Counted from the first letter of the stretch, positions 25,085 through 39,516 are shown. The stretch is DNA of 64,000 nt from Nannobrachium achirus (GCA_963921795.1 OY997642.1:36420840-36484839), one strand, 5' to 3'. The notes: a model not told the origin generated them from the letters alone. A program made the numbers and translations.

Positions 25085-25424
25085 CCGTGGTTCCCAAAGA
25101 AATTAGATATTTGCCCGGGACCCAAACCAGTGACCATAGCAGATCTACAAGCTCACACAACGCATAGATTTGCCCGGCATTGTGAGCTTGTAGATCGGCT
25201 ATTTTCACTACTTCTTAAACATTTGTTTTATAATTGATGGAATTTCATGTTTCCTTTATTTATTAATTAACTCGGGAACAATCAAAGAAGAATCTTAGCT
25301 TGTTTTTGGAAAATGTTTTGAAATGATGATGATTAAAAAATGTAGGAAACCAAAAATTCAGGGACCCATAAAAATGTCTCCACAACCAACAAACGGGTCC
25401 CGAGCCACTGTTTGAGAAACAGTG
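25085..25424. mobile_element. hAT-type MITE with perfect 8-bp target duplication
   Basis: Ends CCGTGGTTCCCAAAG and GTTTGAGAAACAGTG, flanked on both sides by ctctagtg. The shared palindrome lies at 25135-25210. Confidence 0.85.
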
Positions 25425-25829
25425 CTCTAGTGCATCGCCAGTTCAACCCAGAATTCTGTTGTCCTGCACCTCAGTACACCAAGGGTTAATGCTCTCTGGC
25501 GTCCAGCTGAGGATTAGGAAATGGAGGTTTAACTGCCTGCGCTAATGGTGGGTGTTTATCTCAATACTTTGTTTTGTCACTCCCCGACTCGCTCTCATTT
25601 CCCAAAGCTGTCCCTGGAGCCTGGGCTCCTGTAATGGCTTTAGCTTTTTGAATGCCATAGTATACTGAGGGAAAAGAATAACAAGATTCTCATTTGGGCT
25701 CTACACACACTGCCCACAGATACATGTATAATTGGCCGCAGTTTCATTTGGTGCGGTTTCTAAATGGCGCAAGCTGTTAGGGGTACTTGTGCTGATTTTA
25801 TGTGCGGTTGTAGGTACAGTAGGTTTACT

Positions 25830-25998
25830 TATCGTTGTTGTCGGGTGGAAATCTTGTATGTCCAAAACCGTTTGTTTTGTATTTATCATTTTAGTGAAAA
25901 TAGCTGTGCTTGTTGATCTGCTATTTTCACTAGTTTTGTGCGACACATACACATTTGACACTTGGACATACAAGGTTTCTGCCCGACAGTGTCGTTAT
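25830..25998. mobile_element. TA-flanked MITE, shortened copy
   Basis: Starts TATCGTTGTTGTCGGGTGG and ends CTGCCCGACAGTGTCG. The palindrome is reduced to about 40 bp (25896-25938), and the copy is about 100 bp shorter than the best copy. Confidence 0.72.
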
Positions 25999-26945
25999 TC
26001 TGCTTTGTGTGGCTGACTGTGTACACGTGCGTGGATGTGTGTATGTACATGAGTGTGTTGATGCTCCCTTGCACGTGAGCGTACATAATGTACAATTGTT
26101 TAGGAGCATGTATGTGTGTCAGACAGATAGTAGCCTACACTATCTTTTTCCTTCCGTCGTCGTTCTCTCTCCATCTCCCTCTCTCCCCGCTTTCTCCGTT
26201 CTGAGTTTGGTGGTGGTTTCCCCGGGGGCCCCTGTCGCAGTAATGGCCTGCTCCTGATTGCTCTGATACAGGTTAGGAATATTGGCTTTAATGATGTGTA
26301 AAATGAGCAAGCGGTGCCTGTGACATTTACAGATGGCACCGCCTTGCCCTGTTCTTCCCAACTGCTCGTTAATTCACGGGAACGGCAAGCACTTCTTTAA
26401 GTGACTGTCTGATGCGTGCACGTACAACACAACATCGTACATACCAAAACTATAGCTCACCTTTTGATATGTCCACCTGCGCTCAGCCATCATTTCAGCC
26501 AGGCGTGCACGCACACACACGCGCACGCACACACACACGCACACAGAGACAAGAGTCCTGAAGGCTGAGAAAGGTTTAGTAAGTCATCTCTGAGACACTC
26601 TTGGAATCAATCTCCAGACGCAGGGTTAGGCGCTCAAAGAGGAGAAAGATGGCGTGTTTCTTACTGCCATAGAGAAGGCACAGCTGGGCTCAGCACCTCA
26701 ACCCCCAGAGGTGCTAATCTGTGGTCAGCTGCCCTGCACTTTAGCATCTGCTGTGTCCCACAATCTCCCACATGCACAGCAATATGGATCCACTTTGCTA
26801 GAGATCACCCTTCTTTCTTTCTTCCTGGGTTCAGCTTGATTCTCATGTCAAATAAATGGCATGTACATATTAAGTTAGTTTTAGTTTATATTTTATTTTA
26901 TTTTAATACAACACTGATCTGCACCAACCGTAGATACATATGGTG

Positions 26946-27029
26946 CACGCACACACATGCACACACACACACACACACACACGCACACACGCACACACAC
27001 ACACCCACACACACACACACTCACACACA
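26946..27029. repeat. Imperfect (CA)n microsatellite
   Basis: CA repeat with GC and CC interruptions. Just after it, near 27043, is a fragment of the TCGTCG MITE end. Confidence 0.95.
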
Positions 27030-27290
27030 GCCTATATGTAATGTCGTTGCTGTCGGGCAGAATCTCCATATTTTAGCTTTCTTCGTAAATCAATGCCCTA
27101 CTTGATCACAGTACATCACACAAAGTGTGTGTGTGTGTGTGCGCGTGTGCTTGCAAGTTTTTATTTATTAACGCAAGAGGCTTCATTTATTGAGTGCTGT
27201 TTTCTGTTTCTGACTGACGAAAAACATCTGTAGCCGAATAGATCTCTAGCAGTTTTATGACGCATGTAAACGGTGGGCAGGTGGCGGCGA

Positions 27291-27477
27291 AGACATCTTC
27301 CTCTCTAACCGTTTTCCCATCTCTTCACAGCTCAATAGCCATTACGCTCTAATTTCCTTTTTATTGTACCATGTTAATTAAAGCAAATCATAATTTCCCC
27401 CAGTCCTCGCAGTGGGTTCCTCCGCTGGCTTTTAGATTGTGTCTCCTCATGTCCGCCCACTGACCTGGCCATGTTAA
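27291..27477 (+). repeat. 187-bp direct duplication, copy 1 (conserved-element-like)
   Basis: Identical to 27891-28077, exactly 600 bp away. It contains ATGTTAATTAAAGCAAATCA and CATAATTTCCCCC, AT-rich homeodomain-type motifs in an otherwise unique, enhancer-like intronic sequence. Downstream it is cut off by a hAT fragment. Confidence 0.97.
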
Positions 27478-27767
27478 CCCATTTAGGCCTAGAATTATTG
27501 AATGCTTTAACTATAGAAAAATAGCAGATATACAAGCTCACAGCGCGGCACCGAGTGCCGCGCTGCGAGCTTGTAGATCTGCTATTTTTTGAAAAAGTTG
27601 TGAAAATGTGTGCAAATCTTTGAATATATGTATTTTTAAAGCGAACGTTTGTAACTCAAATTTTGCTTCTGGGTGGTCCCTGGAACTAGATATTTTGAGA
27701 TGGGGGTCCGTGGCCAAATACATATCATTTTGGGGGTCCTTCACATGAAAAGGTTTGAGAACCACTG
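27478..27767. mobile_element. hAT-type fragment between duplicated segments
   Basis: Right end GTTTGAGAACCACTG at 27753-27767 and the palindrome at 27518-27590. Its sequence matches, in reverse complement, the inner portion of the 49236-49699 and 54785-55308 elements. The left end has no clear terminal repeat and abuts the first copy of the 187-bp duplication. Confidence 0.65.
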
Positions 27768-27890
27768 ACATAGTAGTCTCTCAAGAACAGACTAACTGTG
27801 CTCCAGCTAAGTGAAAAGGACCTTTTCTTTGACGATGGCTGGCCAGATTGCTGACATTGAAACATAGGTTTTTCCAAAAAACCTTAGAAG

Positions 27891-28077
27891 AGACATCTTC
27901 CTCTCTAACCGTTTTCCCATCTCTTCACAGCTCAATAGCCATTACGCTCTAATTTCCTTTTTATTGTACCATGTTAATTAAAGCAAATCATAATTTCCCC
28001 CAGTCCTCGCAGTGGGTTCCTCCGCTGGCTTTTAGATTGTGTCTCCTCATGTCCGCCCACTGACCTGGCCATGTTAA
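27891..28077 (+). repeat. 187-bp direct duplication, copy 2
   Basis: No differences from copy 1 over 187 bp. Immediately upstream (27862-27890) is a short transposon fragment matching the CAGGGGTGTCGCAC family interior. Downstream sequence continues as unique DNA, so the ancestral order was probably upstream flank of copy 1, the 187 bp, downstream flank of copy 2. Confidence 0.97.
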
Positions 28078-28427
28078 TCCAGTTCTAATCGGAGTGAACT
28101 TGTTGATAGTGTCACAGGCATATTATGTAGATGGTCAGGGGGTTAATGCTGATGTGACAGGGAGGGTGATCGTTCCTCTCTAGACAACGTGCTAACTGCA
28201 GCTGTTGGCTGAGATCAGGAGCACTAATGGATGTCTCGCCACCTCATCATAGAGCAGTGACACCTCGGCACATCGTTCATGCTCAGGCTTGATCGTCTTT
28301 GAGGAAAGACACTTTGACCCTAAGCGCCACGTTTACACGGAATGGAATTATGTCGTCGTATTCAAAGTGGAGCTGGGACTCTGTGCGCGTCATTAAAAAG
28401 CAATAGGAGTCTGACCTGTATCTGCAT

Positions 28428-28780
28428 GTCACTGTCGGGCGGAAACCTTGTATCTCAGCATATTTCATCTTTTTATGTTTTTTTCATCAATAAATGCCCT
28501 AGCATATACTTAGCAGTATGACGGTGTTGTGTGCCAAAGTAGCAAAAATAGTTCACAATTTTGGATATTTTTATTTATTTATTTGAATTTGAAAATGTTC
28601 ACCCAGTTGCCAGGTTGAAGCGAGTCCCATCTGTCTATTGGTTTAACCAATGAAAATGATTAACAAGAGCTTGTGATGAAAGTACTACATTGGATACAAT
28701 GGAACACCGATTCCCTTTTTTCCTGAAACGTTTTTTTCAGGTTTTGTACATACAAGGTTTTCGTCTGTCATCAACGACGT
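28428..28780. mobile_element. TA-flanked MITE relative lacking the palindrome
   Basis: Begins GTCACTGTCGGGCGGAAACC and ends GTTTTCGTCTGTCATCAACG. The interior has an unrelated sequence where other copies carry the palindrome. Confidence 0.6.
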
Positions 28781-29884
28781 AATGATAATACCACTGGCGC
28801 TCTGACGCTGTGTTTAATGCTGCTACTGTTGTATGGGGGCAGGACAGGCATACAGTCTCCTGTCTCCTAAGTATGTATAATAAGTGAACACTTGCAGGTA
28901 CCCTACCACGCTTGGAGAATTAGATTTGTTTCTCCTTGTATACTCATCAGTTTAAGAAATCGGCCATCCGTTGCTTTTTTAATCTCCATAATGAAAGTGT
29001 TTTAATGCTTCCAATTTATTGCCTGGCCAACCAACAGAATAATTAGCTTTGTTCAGGTTTGTAAGAAGATGAAATCACATTGTGTAATACCTTTCTGAGT
29101 GTAAGGAGAACCACAAATGCCAGAGCCTACACAGCAAAACCTAGAGTGTTAATTTGATTCAATTTGTGTATTTTCAGAGTTAAATTGAACACTCAGATTT
29201 TACTGTGTAGTGATCTGACGGAAGGAAGCCTACTTCTCATGTACTGCGATGTATCAAAAAATTTCACTGAGTGTAATTACAGTTAGCTGAAATTGTTTTC
29301 CAATTCTGTGTCTGATTGAAATTTGGTGTTGTTTAAATCGCCCCTAGTAAAGTGATTACCTCGTTCAAATGGGGTAGAATTATATTTTAATCTCCACACT
29401 GGCACCTTGAAATACCACTCCAAAATAAAGACTTTAGTACGGACTGCGGGTCCAAATAAAGAGGCTTCCAAGTCTTTATTGATTGTTTGTAACCTGTAGT
29501 CGATGGCACGAACTAAATCAGATAATTGAAGTCGGTGTCAAGCTAATTGGATTATTGCTTTCCCCCTGAAGAGATAGCCTTCCACCAGAGCATAAGGATG
29601 GCTACATTAGTGGAGTGTGTCAGACATCTGTCATTTGACAGCACTGTCACTGCTCTGGACTGTGGCTATGGGTTCCATCAAGGAGGCTGAATTGATTAGA
29701 AATACAAACTGTAATCATTTCTCCGTTGAGATGATCCGCCTGGCAATCTTGTTACGAGGAATTGGTCATTGCTTTATGATTTCTACAGAGGATTATTAGG
29801 ACATTTAAGTTTCAGATTTAATGTCAGATTGAAAGAAGCTATAACATCCCAGCTGTTTGTTTGTTTATTGATCATACTGTATGC

Positions 29885-30197
29885 CAATTGTTTTCTCAAA
29901 GTGAGGGGGACCAGAGGTCCTTCGGGGGGTTCCAGGGGGTCCCCAGCAAAATGAGAGACAGTTTAAATAACTTGGGGCCCTATCTTATTTTTTATTCAAA
30001 ATGACCGATCTACAAGCTCATAATGTTGCAATGCAAGTCATTGTGAGCTTGCAGATCGTCTATTTTCTAAATATTTCCTCAAAACTTCTCTTATGGGTGT
30101 TCTTGGCACAAAATCTTTTAAAATGGGGGTCAATGTGGCCAAAATAAATACATATCAATTTGGGGGTCCTTGACATGAACATGTTTGAGAACCACTG
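29885..30197. mobile_element. hAT-type MITE, diverged
   Basis: Right end GTTTGAGAACCACTG is clear; the left end CAATTGTTTTCTCAAAG is degenerate. Flanks ctgtatgc and ttgtacgt match at 5 of 8 positions. The palindrome lies at 29998-30068. Confidence 0.6.
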
Positions 30198-31496
30198 TTG
30201 TACGTTAGTGAGTGGGCAGGCTTTTCCTTTTGCTATTTGTTTTCTAATTTCTTAATGAGAAAACATAGCAACGCCCTTGATTAATGTATTGGATCAAATG
30301 ACCACTAACGGTTAGTATATTGAGCACCAATCCCAGTTGCCGGTTGATGAAAGCAGTGTAGGAGCAACTATTCCCCCTGTGTCTGCTCGCCTCCAGTCCT
30401 TCAAACATGGTTTATGCAAATAAGCCTGCTATTTGCATAGACATAATTAGGTAATTACAAATCGTTTGGCTATGAGCTCAAGCATGTGCAGAGACCAAAG
30501 ATGTTACATCAGTCATAATGTACTGTACTGAGTTAATGAATTGCTTCTGAACAGAAGAGGCATTATGACATGTGTTATAGCATATGTTGTGTCAGACCTT
30601 TTGCTCAAGATGACAGGTGACATTTTCATAAAGCTTAGTTAATGATGAGCAGTGAATTACACGAATACCCTACAGCTTGTGGAGAGGCTGGAAATCAATT
30701 AAACCAAATAGGCTTCCTACCGGACCTGAAAGAGTATGGAACTGTGAACGGATTCAAATCAACCCAAATAGCGAATACTAGCCTTTAAATAAAAATTGCA
30801 TGAACAATTTAAAACGTTTACATCCCAAGATTAGTTACTGTTCTCCCATTGGTCTCTCAATGTATTTCCCCCCACCCCCTTTGTTTTTCCTCTAAATGCC
30901 CAAAACATAGATTTTCTAATAGGGAACAGCACTTCTTTGGTCTGCTATTGAGTGTCACAATGACATACATTTTCTATGTAATTTGAATTTCAAATGTCTA
31001 TGTTAGGGTCATTTTGTTGCGTGCGGGTGTTATAAGCTGATTACAGTGCATTTATACTTGGCCTTAAGTCATTATGAAATGCTTTATAATGTGTTATAAT
31101 TATTGGTATAAAGCATTATGCAGATTTATTATGAGTGCTTTTAATCATAATTGTACAGTGTTATATATATATTATTAGAAATATGTTTATATTGCATTAT
31201 AGACATTGGTTTCATAGAAAGAACTTTTGTGGACAAAAGACACAAACATATCCATGTTGTGGTATATTACATATCAAAAGGAAAACATTATAGTCCCAAA
31301 GGTATTTGGTCCTGAGCTAAAATGGAACAGAAGTGCAATTGCATTAAATCTCAGATCATGAAACGTTATTGATACGTCTGTGCTAACATATCTGTTATTT
31401 ACAAAATAACAAAATGTATCCAAAAAATGTACTTATGGAATACTATGTACTTCTCATTAACAAACTCAATACTAGTTATCATTAGTTAGTAGTTAC

Positions 31497-31508
31497 CCCC
31501 CCCCCCCC

Positions 31509-31556
<48 letters not shown>
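31497..31556. repeat. Poly-C then (CA)n microsatellite
   Basis: About 15 C followed by about 44 bp of CA repeat. Confidence 0.98.
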
Positions 31557-31557
<1 letters not shown>

Positions 31558-31770
31558 TTTTCCTCCTACTCTGTACATATAGTGTTTTATTCTTTTGATG
31601 ATATTGAATGTATTTTTGATGCTACTTTATATGCTGATACCAAGGACTTCCAACGGAAACAAGACCACAAGGGCTTTTTTGGGGTGTTCCTTTTAGGCAG
31701 GGTGTTTTGACAGTACTTGTGCTGTACTACTTTTTTGTCTAATAACATATTAAATCAATCAATACTGTAG

Positions 31771-32862
<1,092 letters not shown>

Positions 32863-32953
32863 TCTCGGTTAGGCAGCCAAAGTGACGCGGTGGCCATGCA
32901 ATCCATAAGGAACGTGAGAGGGAACAGCTTTTGTGTGGACTGTGATGCGCCCA
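32863..32953 (+). CDS. agap3: agap3 internal exon: start of ArfGAP zinc finger
   Basis: 91 nt, acceptor TTCTTGCAG, donor GTGAGT, ending with one base of a split Asn codon. It encodes [20 protein letters not shown] then [10 protein letters not shown], supplying the first two cysteines (C-x2-C) of the ArfGAP C-x2-C-x16-C-x2-C zinc finger. The other two cysteines are in the next exon, 7.5 kb away across an intron that holds the giant nested transposon. CVDCDAP favours AGAP3; AGAP1 has CVDCETQ as I recall it. Confidence 0.95.
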
Positions 32954-33039
32954 GTGAGTACATTACATCCCCTCCACACTCAGCTCAAGTGTTGGAGCAT
33001 GCGTTTTACTATGTACACAGTAAAATCATCCATAATCTT

Positions 33040-33150
33040 TGAGCGGTGGTCAGCCGCTCCTCCAGAGTGACTTAGTCCGTGGGTGGCTATGTTAGTCCTT
33101 AGCATGAGCTGCTGCAATACCGCTGGTGACCACTGGTGGTGCCATGGCAT
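33040..33150. repeat. Inverted fragment of the 23.9-kb repeat
   Basis: Reverse-complement similarity to 23870-23975, beginning about 90 bp after an agap3 donor site. Confidence 0.45.
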
Positions 33151-35029
33151 TGGTCCGAAGGTTCATTATTCCGAAACACACACACACATGTGCGCGCGCG
33201 CACACACACATGCACCACCACTCACTTCAAACTTGGGTTTGACTTTTTTGTTTTTGTTTGGTCTCCCTGCTCTTGTATTGAGTCAGTTATATCCAGGTTC
33301 ACTTCTGGCTGACAAGAGGTATTGCATGAAGCTCAAAGTGTAATATCTCAGTCTTAGCTTAGTGCAGTAGGAATTTCAGGGCTTGCGCCCAGGTTGAATC
33401 CCAGAGGGGACATCTTACGGATTGGAAGTTACAAATGCAGTTTACAAATGTAACCAAATGGACCCATAAGCAGGGCTGGTGGAAACGCTGGTCTGTAATT
33501 TATCATTGTGCTCTCTACAGACAGGAATCAGGAAAGAAGACAAAAAAACATCAAACGGTCATTGAAAATAATTGAGCAGCAAAACAGACTGGGTGTTGGG
33601 TGCCTGGTGCTGAATGGAGCAGAGGACAGTAGACCGTTTTCATAAGTTAACCTTGCTTGCTTTTCATGGTTTTAAGTAGAACTTTAGGCCCTAATTCTAT
33701 TTATTCCTTTGTAGCAATTTACAGAAATTACTTGTTTCTAGTGCAGTTTTAGTCAGTGACAGACAGAGGGAGAGTGAGCCAGCTGCATAGCATGAGAAGA
33801 ATATAGAATATAGGAGTTAGAAATGGATAGATTAACAATGATTTTACTGCATAGTGTCTTGATGCACATCTTTACTGACCCTACTAGATATCCATCCAGT
33901 ATCAACTAGAACAGTGTTTCTCAATCGTCTTTGGCTTGAGTACCCCTTTCCCAGATTTTTTAATCCAAGTAGGCTATCCCCTTTACCCGTCAAAAAAACG
34001 AAAAAAAAAAAAAAACGTTTTCCTTATAAATTGCAATTAAAACCATAAAACCATCACAAATAAGAAAGGGAGTGCAGAGTTTCAAACGGTACCTCCTGAA
34101 CAGATTTATTTTCAACACTGTGGCCATAACATTTCAGTTCAGTTTTCATGTCAATAACTTACATTCAAACATCATTCAAACACATCCCAGTTGTCTGTCA
34201 TAATTTGGGTTAGCAACTATCAGGCTCACAACACGTTTCTCCAACTGTCATCATTAAACATAACAGTGATTTATAGGCCTACTTCAATTTTTTTTCTCGA
34301 GTACCCTGTAGCAACTCATAATGTAATAACGGCTCATAATGTAATAAGGGCTCATAATGTAATAAAAAAAATGTAATAAAAACTCATAATGTAATAATCA
34401 GCTCATAATGTAATAAAAAAACGAGCGCATAACGTAATAACAGATTTTTCAATAATGTAATAATGTAATAATGTGTTACATTAAGAACCTCCACATAGGA
34501 GGCTCATAATGTAATAAAACTTCATAATGTAATAATGGCCTATTTTTTTGGTAAATATCATGGTATTTGCGACCGACCTCCACGGACCCCCAGGGACCCC
34601 CAGGGACCCCCTGCCACCGCCGCCAAATAGTGCAAAAATGACCAAATCAACACCCCAACTGGGCTGCTCATGGGGGAATTCCCAGGGACCACCGACTCCT
34701 GCTACTCCCAACAGTCCTTCACCTTCATTGGTTTAACTTTGCCCCGCCCCCTCCCCTCATTGGCCGAAAGTTTATTTGGCTTTACTCATCAACTGTTTGT
34801 CGTACAAACTTGTGGGTGGTGTCAATTGACTTGATTAAGAGTCCTTAACCTTAATTGGTTTAACTTGGCCCCACCCCCTCCTCTGATTGTCCGAAACTTT
34901 ATTTGGCTTTACTCATCAACCATTTGTCGTACAAACTTGAGGGTGGAACCAATGCCACTCACAGGCCTTTTTGTGTACATACTGTGACCTGATGGTCGCT
35001 TATCTCCTGATTAGGGAGCCTTTCTGGTA

Positions 35030-36100
35030 TCATGGTAGTATCATGTCAGTATCATGGTCATTATCCTGGTCAGTATCCTGGTCAGTATCATGTCAGTATC
35101 CTGGTCAGTATCATGCCAGTATCATGTCAGTATCATGGTCAGTATCATATCAGTGGCATGGTCAGTATCCTGGTCAGTATCCTGGTCAGTATCATGGTCA
35201 GTATCATGTCAGTGTCATGGTCAGTATCATGTCAGTATCATGGTCAGTATCATGTCAGTGTCATGGTCAGTATCATGTCAGTATCATGTCAGTGTCATGG
35301 TCAGTATCATGGTCAGTATCATGTCAGTGTCATGGTCAGTATCATGTCAGTATCATGGTCAGTATCCCAGTCAGTATCATGCCAGTATCATGTCAGTATC
35401 ATGGTCAGTATCATGTCAGTATCATGGTCAGTTTCATGTCAGTGTCATGGTCAGTATCATGTCAGTGTCAAGGTCAGTATCCCAGTCAGTATCATGCCAT
35501 ATCATGTCCGTATCATGGTCAGTATCATGGTCAGTATCCTGGTCAGTATAATGTCAGTATCCTGGTCAGTATCATATCAGTGGCATGGTCAGTATCATGG
35601 TCAGTATCATGCCAGTATCATGGTCAGTATCATGTCAGTGTCATGGTCAGTATCATGTCAGTATCATGTCAGTGTCATGGTCAGTATCCCAGTCACTATC
35701 ATGCCAGTATCATGTCAGTATCATGGTCAGTATCATGATCAGTTTCATGTCAGTGTCATGGTCAGTATCATGCCAGTATCAAGGTCAGTATCATGTCAGT
35801 GTCATGGTCAGTATCATAGTCAGTATCATGTCAGTGTCATGGTCAGTATCCCAGTCAGTATCATGCCAGTATCATGTCAGTATCATGGTCAGTATCATGC
35901 CAGTATCATGGTCAGTATCATGGTCAGTATCATGGTCAGTATCATGGTCAGTATCCTGGTCAGTATCATGGTCAGTATCATGTCAGTATCATGGTCAGTA
36001 TCCTGGTCAGTATCATGCCAGTATACTGGTCAGTATCATGGTCAGTATCATGGTCAGTATCATGTCAGTATCATGGTCAGTATCATGGCAGTATTGTAGG
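35030..36100. repeat. Minisatellite of 6- and 12-bp units (left arm)
   Basis: About 1.07 kb of variants of TATCATGGTCAG, TATCATGTCAG, TATCCTGGTCAG and TATCATGCCAG. The units contain no stop codon in the three forward frames, producing three overlapping long ORFs of low-complexity sequence (VSIMSVSWSVSCQYHGQY type); these are not genes. Confidence 0.97.
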
Positions 36101-36132
36101 CTATATCATGTAGGGAAGGAAGGTCACCAGTC

Positions 36133-36291
<159 letters not shown>

Positions 36292-36311
36292 CACTATCAG
36301 CAGGATCACAC

Positions 36312-37000
36312 AAAAATGTCCAGACTGATTTGCACAAAACATTGGTGGAGGGGTGTAGTATTGGCCAACTTGGCCAAAAGACCCGATAAGATATAATATA
36401 TATATATAATATATAAGATAATAAAAACATGTTTTGACAAGGTCTTTGTCATGTGTTTTTGAAAGAAAGATGGTTAATTTACTTATTTGAAAAGACCAAT
36501 CCTTTAAGTGTTTTAATGTATAAGATAAGAGATAAAAGTTGTATTGATCCAGCAGGGAAAATTCAGGCTCCACAGTCTGCAACAAAATATATACAGTATA
36601 TGTACACCCTGAGCAGTGCTAGCATAGTGTTGACGATTAAAAATAAAATAGAACACACAGAAGCATAACTGCTTGTTTCCGAGCAAGTTAGTCCACCAAG
36701 CGAGATGATTGTAGATAATATTGTAGATATTGATTGAATTATTACCTATAATATATACACATATATACATATGCCTACACTATATTGATTGTATAGATAA
36801 TATTTCAAGATACATTAGAGACTAAAAGGTATTGCATTATACATTTATGCTGGTGAAGAATTCAAGAAGACTGTAATTATATATGTGGACAGACATTCTG
36901 TCTTGGCCCTTTTTCAATGGAGGTAATAATTATGATAGTTTTCAAAAACAATTGGCAATTATTACATTAATAACTTTTATTACATTATGAAGTAATAAGG
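36312..37000. other. Loop (spacer) of the foldback element
   Basis: 689 bp of AT-rich single-copy sequence between the inverted arms. It holds short ATTACATTATGAAG-like stretches near 36957-36999 related to the arm repeats. No ORF or RNA gene is recognised. Confidence 0.6.
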
Positions 37001-37020
37001 GTGTGATCCTGCTGATAGTG

Positions 37021-37147
<127 letters not shown>

Positions 37148-37189
37148 GACTGGTGACCTTCCTTCCCTACATGATATAGCCTACAATAC

Positions 37190-38008
37190 TGCCATGATAC
37201 TGACCAGGATACTGACATGATACTGCCATGATACTGACCATGATACTGACCAGGATACTGACATGATACTGCCATGATACTGACCATGATACTGACATGA
37301 TACTGGCATGATACTGACCAGGATATCTGACATGATACTGGCATGATACTGACCAGGATACTGACATGATACTGGCATGATACTGACCAGGATACTGACA
37401 TTATACTGACCAGGATACTGACCAGGATACTGACCATGATACTGACATGATATGGCATGATACTGACTGGGATACTGACCTTGACACTGACATGATACTG
37501 ACCATGACACTGACTGAAACTGACCATGATACTGACATGATACTGACCATGATACTGACATGATACTGGCATGATACTGACTGGGATACTGACCATGATA
37601 CTGACATGATACTGACCATGACACTGACATGATACTGACCATGATACTGACATGATACTGACCATCACACTGACATGATACTGACCATGATACTGGCATG
37701 ATACTGACCAGGATACTGACCATGATACTGACATGATACTGACTAGGATACTGACCATGATACTGACATGATACTGACTGGGATACTGACATTGATACTG
37801 ACATGATACTGACCATGACACTGACATGATACTGACCATGATACTGACATGATACTGACCATGACACTGACATGATACTGACCATGATACTGGCATGATA
37901 CTGACTAGGATACTGACCATGACACCGACATGATACGGTCATTATACTGACATGATACTGACCATGATACTGGCATGATACTGACCAGGATACTGACCAT
38001 GCCACTGA
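37190..38008. repeat. Minisatellite (right arm, inner part)
   Basis: Reverse complement of the left-arm minisatellite with fewer units. It is interrupted at 38009 by the Helitron-like insert and resumes at 39364-39516. Long minus-strand ORFs here mirror those of the left arm and are artefacts. Confidence 0.97.
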
Positions 38009-39363
38009 TTGCGACCGAAGGTCGCATAATACTCTGAAGAACCGTGTCACTTGAGTGTCCTTCCGTATCCTCGTGACCGTCCGTATCCTCTGTGATGTCA
38101 GTGTGATGTCAGCGAGTTGTGACATCACTTCCTGTACAGGGCGGCTACACGAAATGTGGATAACACTATATATGGAGATAGTCCAGTCCATCATGTCATA
38201 TGGGACTAACGTCATAGAAAGTAGCCATTGTTAGGCCGGAGTCATTGGCTGTCTAAACATGGAGATGTGGATAACACTATATATGGAGATAGTCTAGTCC
38301 AATATGTCATATGATATGGGACTACCGTCATAGACAGTAGCCATTGTTAATCCGGAGTCAATGGCTGACTGTCTGTACAGGAAGTGATGTCACATGACAT
38401 ACTTTTTATGCCCATATATGAGTCCTAACATGGAGATGTGGATAACACTATATATGGAGATAGTCTAGTCCAATATGTCATATGGAACTACCGTCATAGA
38501 CAGTAGCTATTGTTAGGTCGGAGTCAATGGCTGTCTGTCTGACTGTCTGTACAGGAAGTGATGTCACATGACATACTTTTTATGCCCATATATGAGTCCT
38601 TCTGTACCACATCTCCATGTTTAGGCAAACTCCACACAGAAAGGCCCTATCGCCAACCCAACCTAGGGTGTGAGCGATGGGGCCTTTCTGTGTGGAGTTT
38701 GCATGTTCTCCCCGTGTCTCCTAGGGTTGATACCCTCAGAATGACAACAACTAGAATCGTCAGAGAAACGCTGTGGTTGGCCAGATGGTCAATAATTGGC
38801 GCGACCTCGCCCTTTAGGGCGAGGTCATTTGGACCTATACATGGAGAAATGGAGCAAACCTGTTTGGCCTAAACATGGAGATGTGGTACAGAATGACTCA
38901 TATATGGGCATAAAAAGTATGTCATGTGACATCACTTCCTGTACAGACAGTCAGACAGACAGACAGCCATTGACTCTGGCCTAACAATGGCTACTGTCTA
39001 TGACGGTAGTCCCATATGACATGATGGACTGGACTATCTTCATATATAGTGTTCTACACATCTCCATGTTTAGGCCCTATCGCTCACACCCTAGGTGGGG
39101 TTGGCGATAGGGCCTTTCTGTGTGGAGTTTGCATGTTCTCCCCGTGTCTCCTAGGGTTGATACCCTCACATGTTCTCCCCGTGTCTCCTAGGGTTGATAC
39201 CCTCACAAAAACATGAACAAACTCCCCCCAGAATGATAACAACTAGAATCGTCAGAGAAACGCTGTGGTTGGCCAGATAGTCAAGAATTGGCGCGGCCTC
39301 GCCCTTTAGGGCGAGGTCGCATGTCACCCTGAGGTCGCATTCCACCCTCAGGTGTCTTACTAG
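38009..39363 (+). mobile_element. Helitron-like insertion inside the right foldback arm
   Basis: 1,355 bp present only in the right arm. The left arm keeps the matching uninterrupted site at 35141-35160 (junction between 35149 and 35150), so the insertion lies between A and T with no target duplication. The 3' end is CTTACTAG followed by host T, and a perfect 20-bp hairpin (CCTCGCCCTTTAGGGCGAGG) lies about 45 bp inside that end; these fit the CTRR end and hairpin of Helitrons. The 5' end is TTGCGACCGAAGGTCGC (a short hairpin) rather than the canonical TC. Inside are direct and inverted copies of a segment with ATATATGGAGATAG and GCCCATATATGAG. No helicase is coded. Confidence 0.6.
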
Positions 39364-39516
39364 TATGATACTGACCATGATACTGACATGATACTGGCAT
39401 GATACTGACCATGATACTGACATGATACTGGCATGATACTGACCAGGATACTGACATGATACTGACCAGGATACTGACCAGGATAATGACCATGATACTG
39501 ACATGATACTACCATG
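39364..39516. repeat. Minisatellite (right arm, outer part)
   Basis: Continuation of the right-arm minisatellite beyond the insert. It aligns unit by unit, apart from one extra repeat, with the outer part of the left-arm array at 35020-35149. Confidence 0.9.

Noticed and set aside
35030..36100. Regular short repeats resembling a CRISPR array
   Set aside because: Units are directly tandem with no unique spacers, in eukaryotic intronic DNA; it is a minisatellite.
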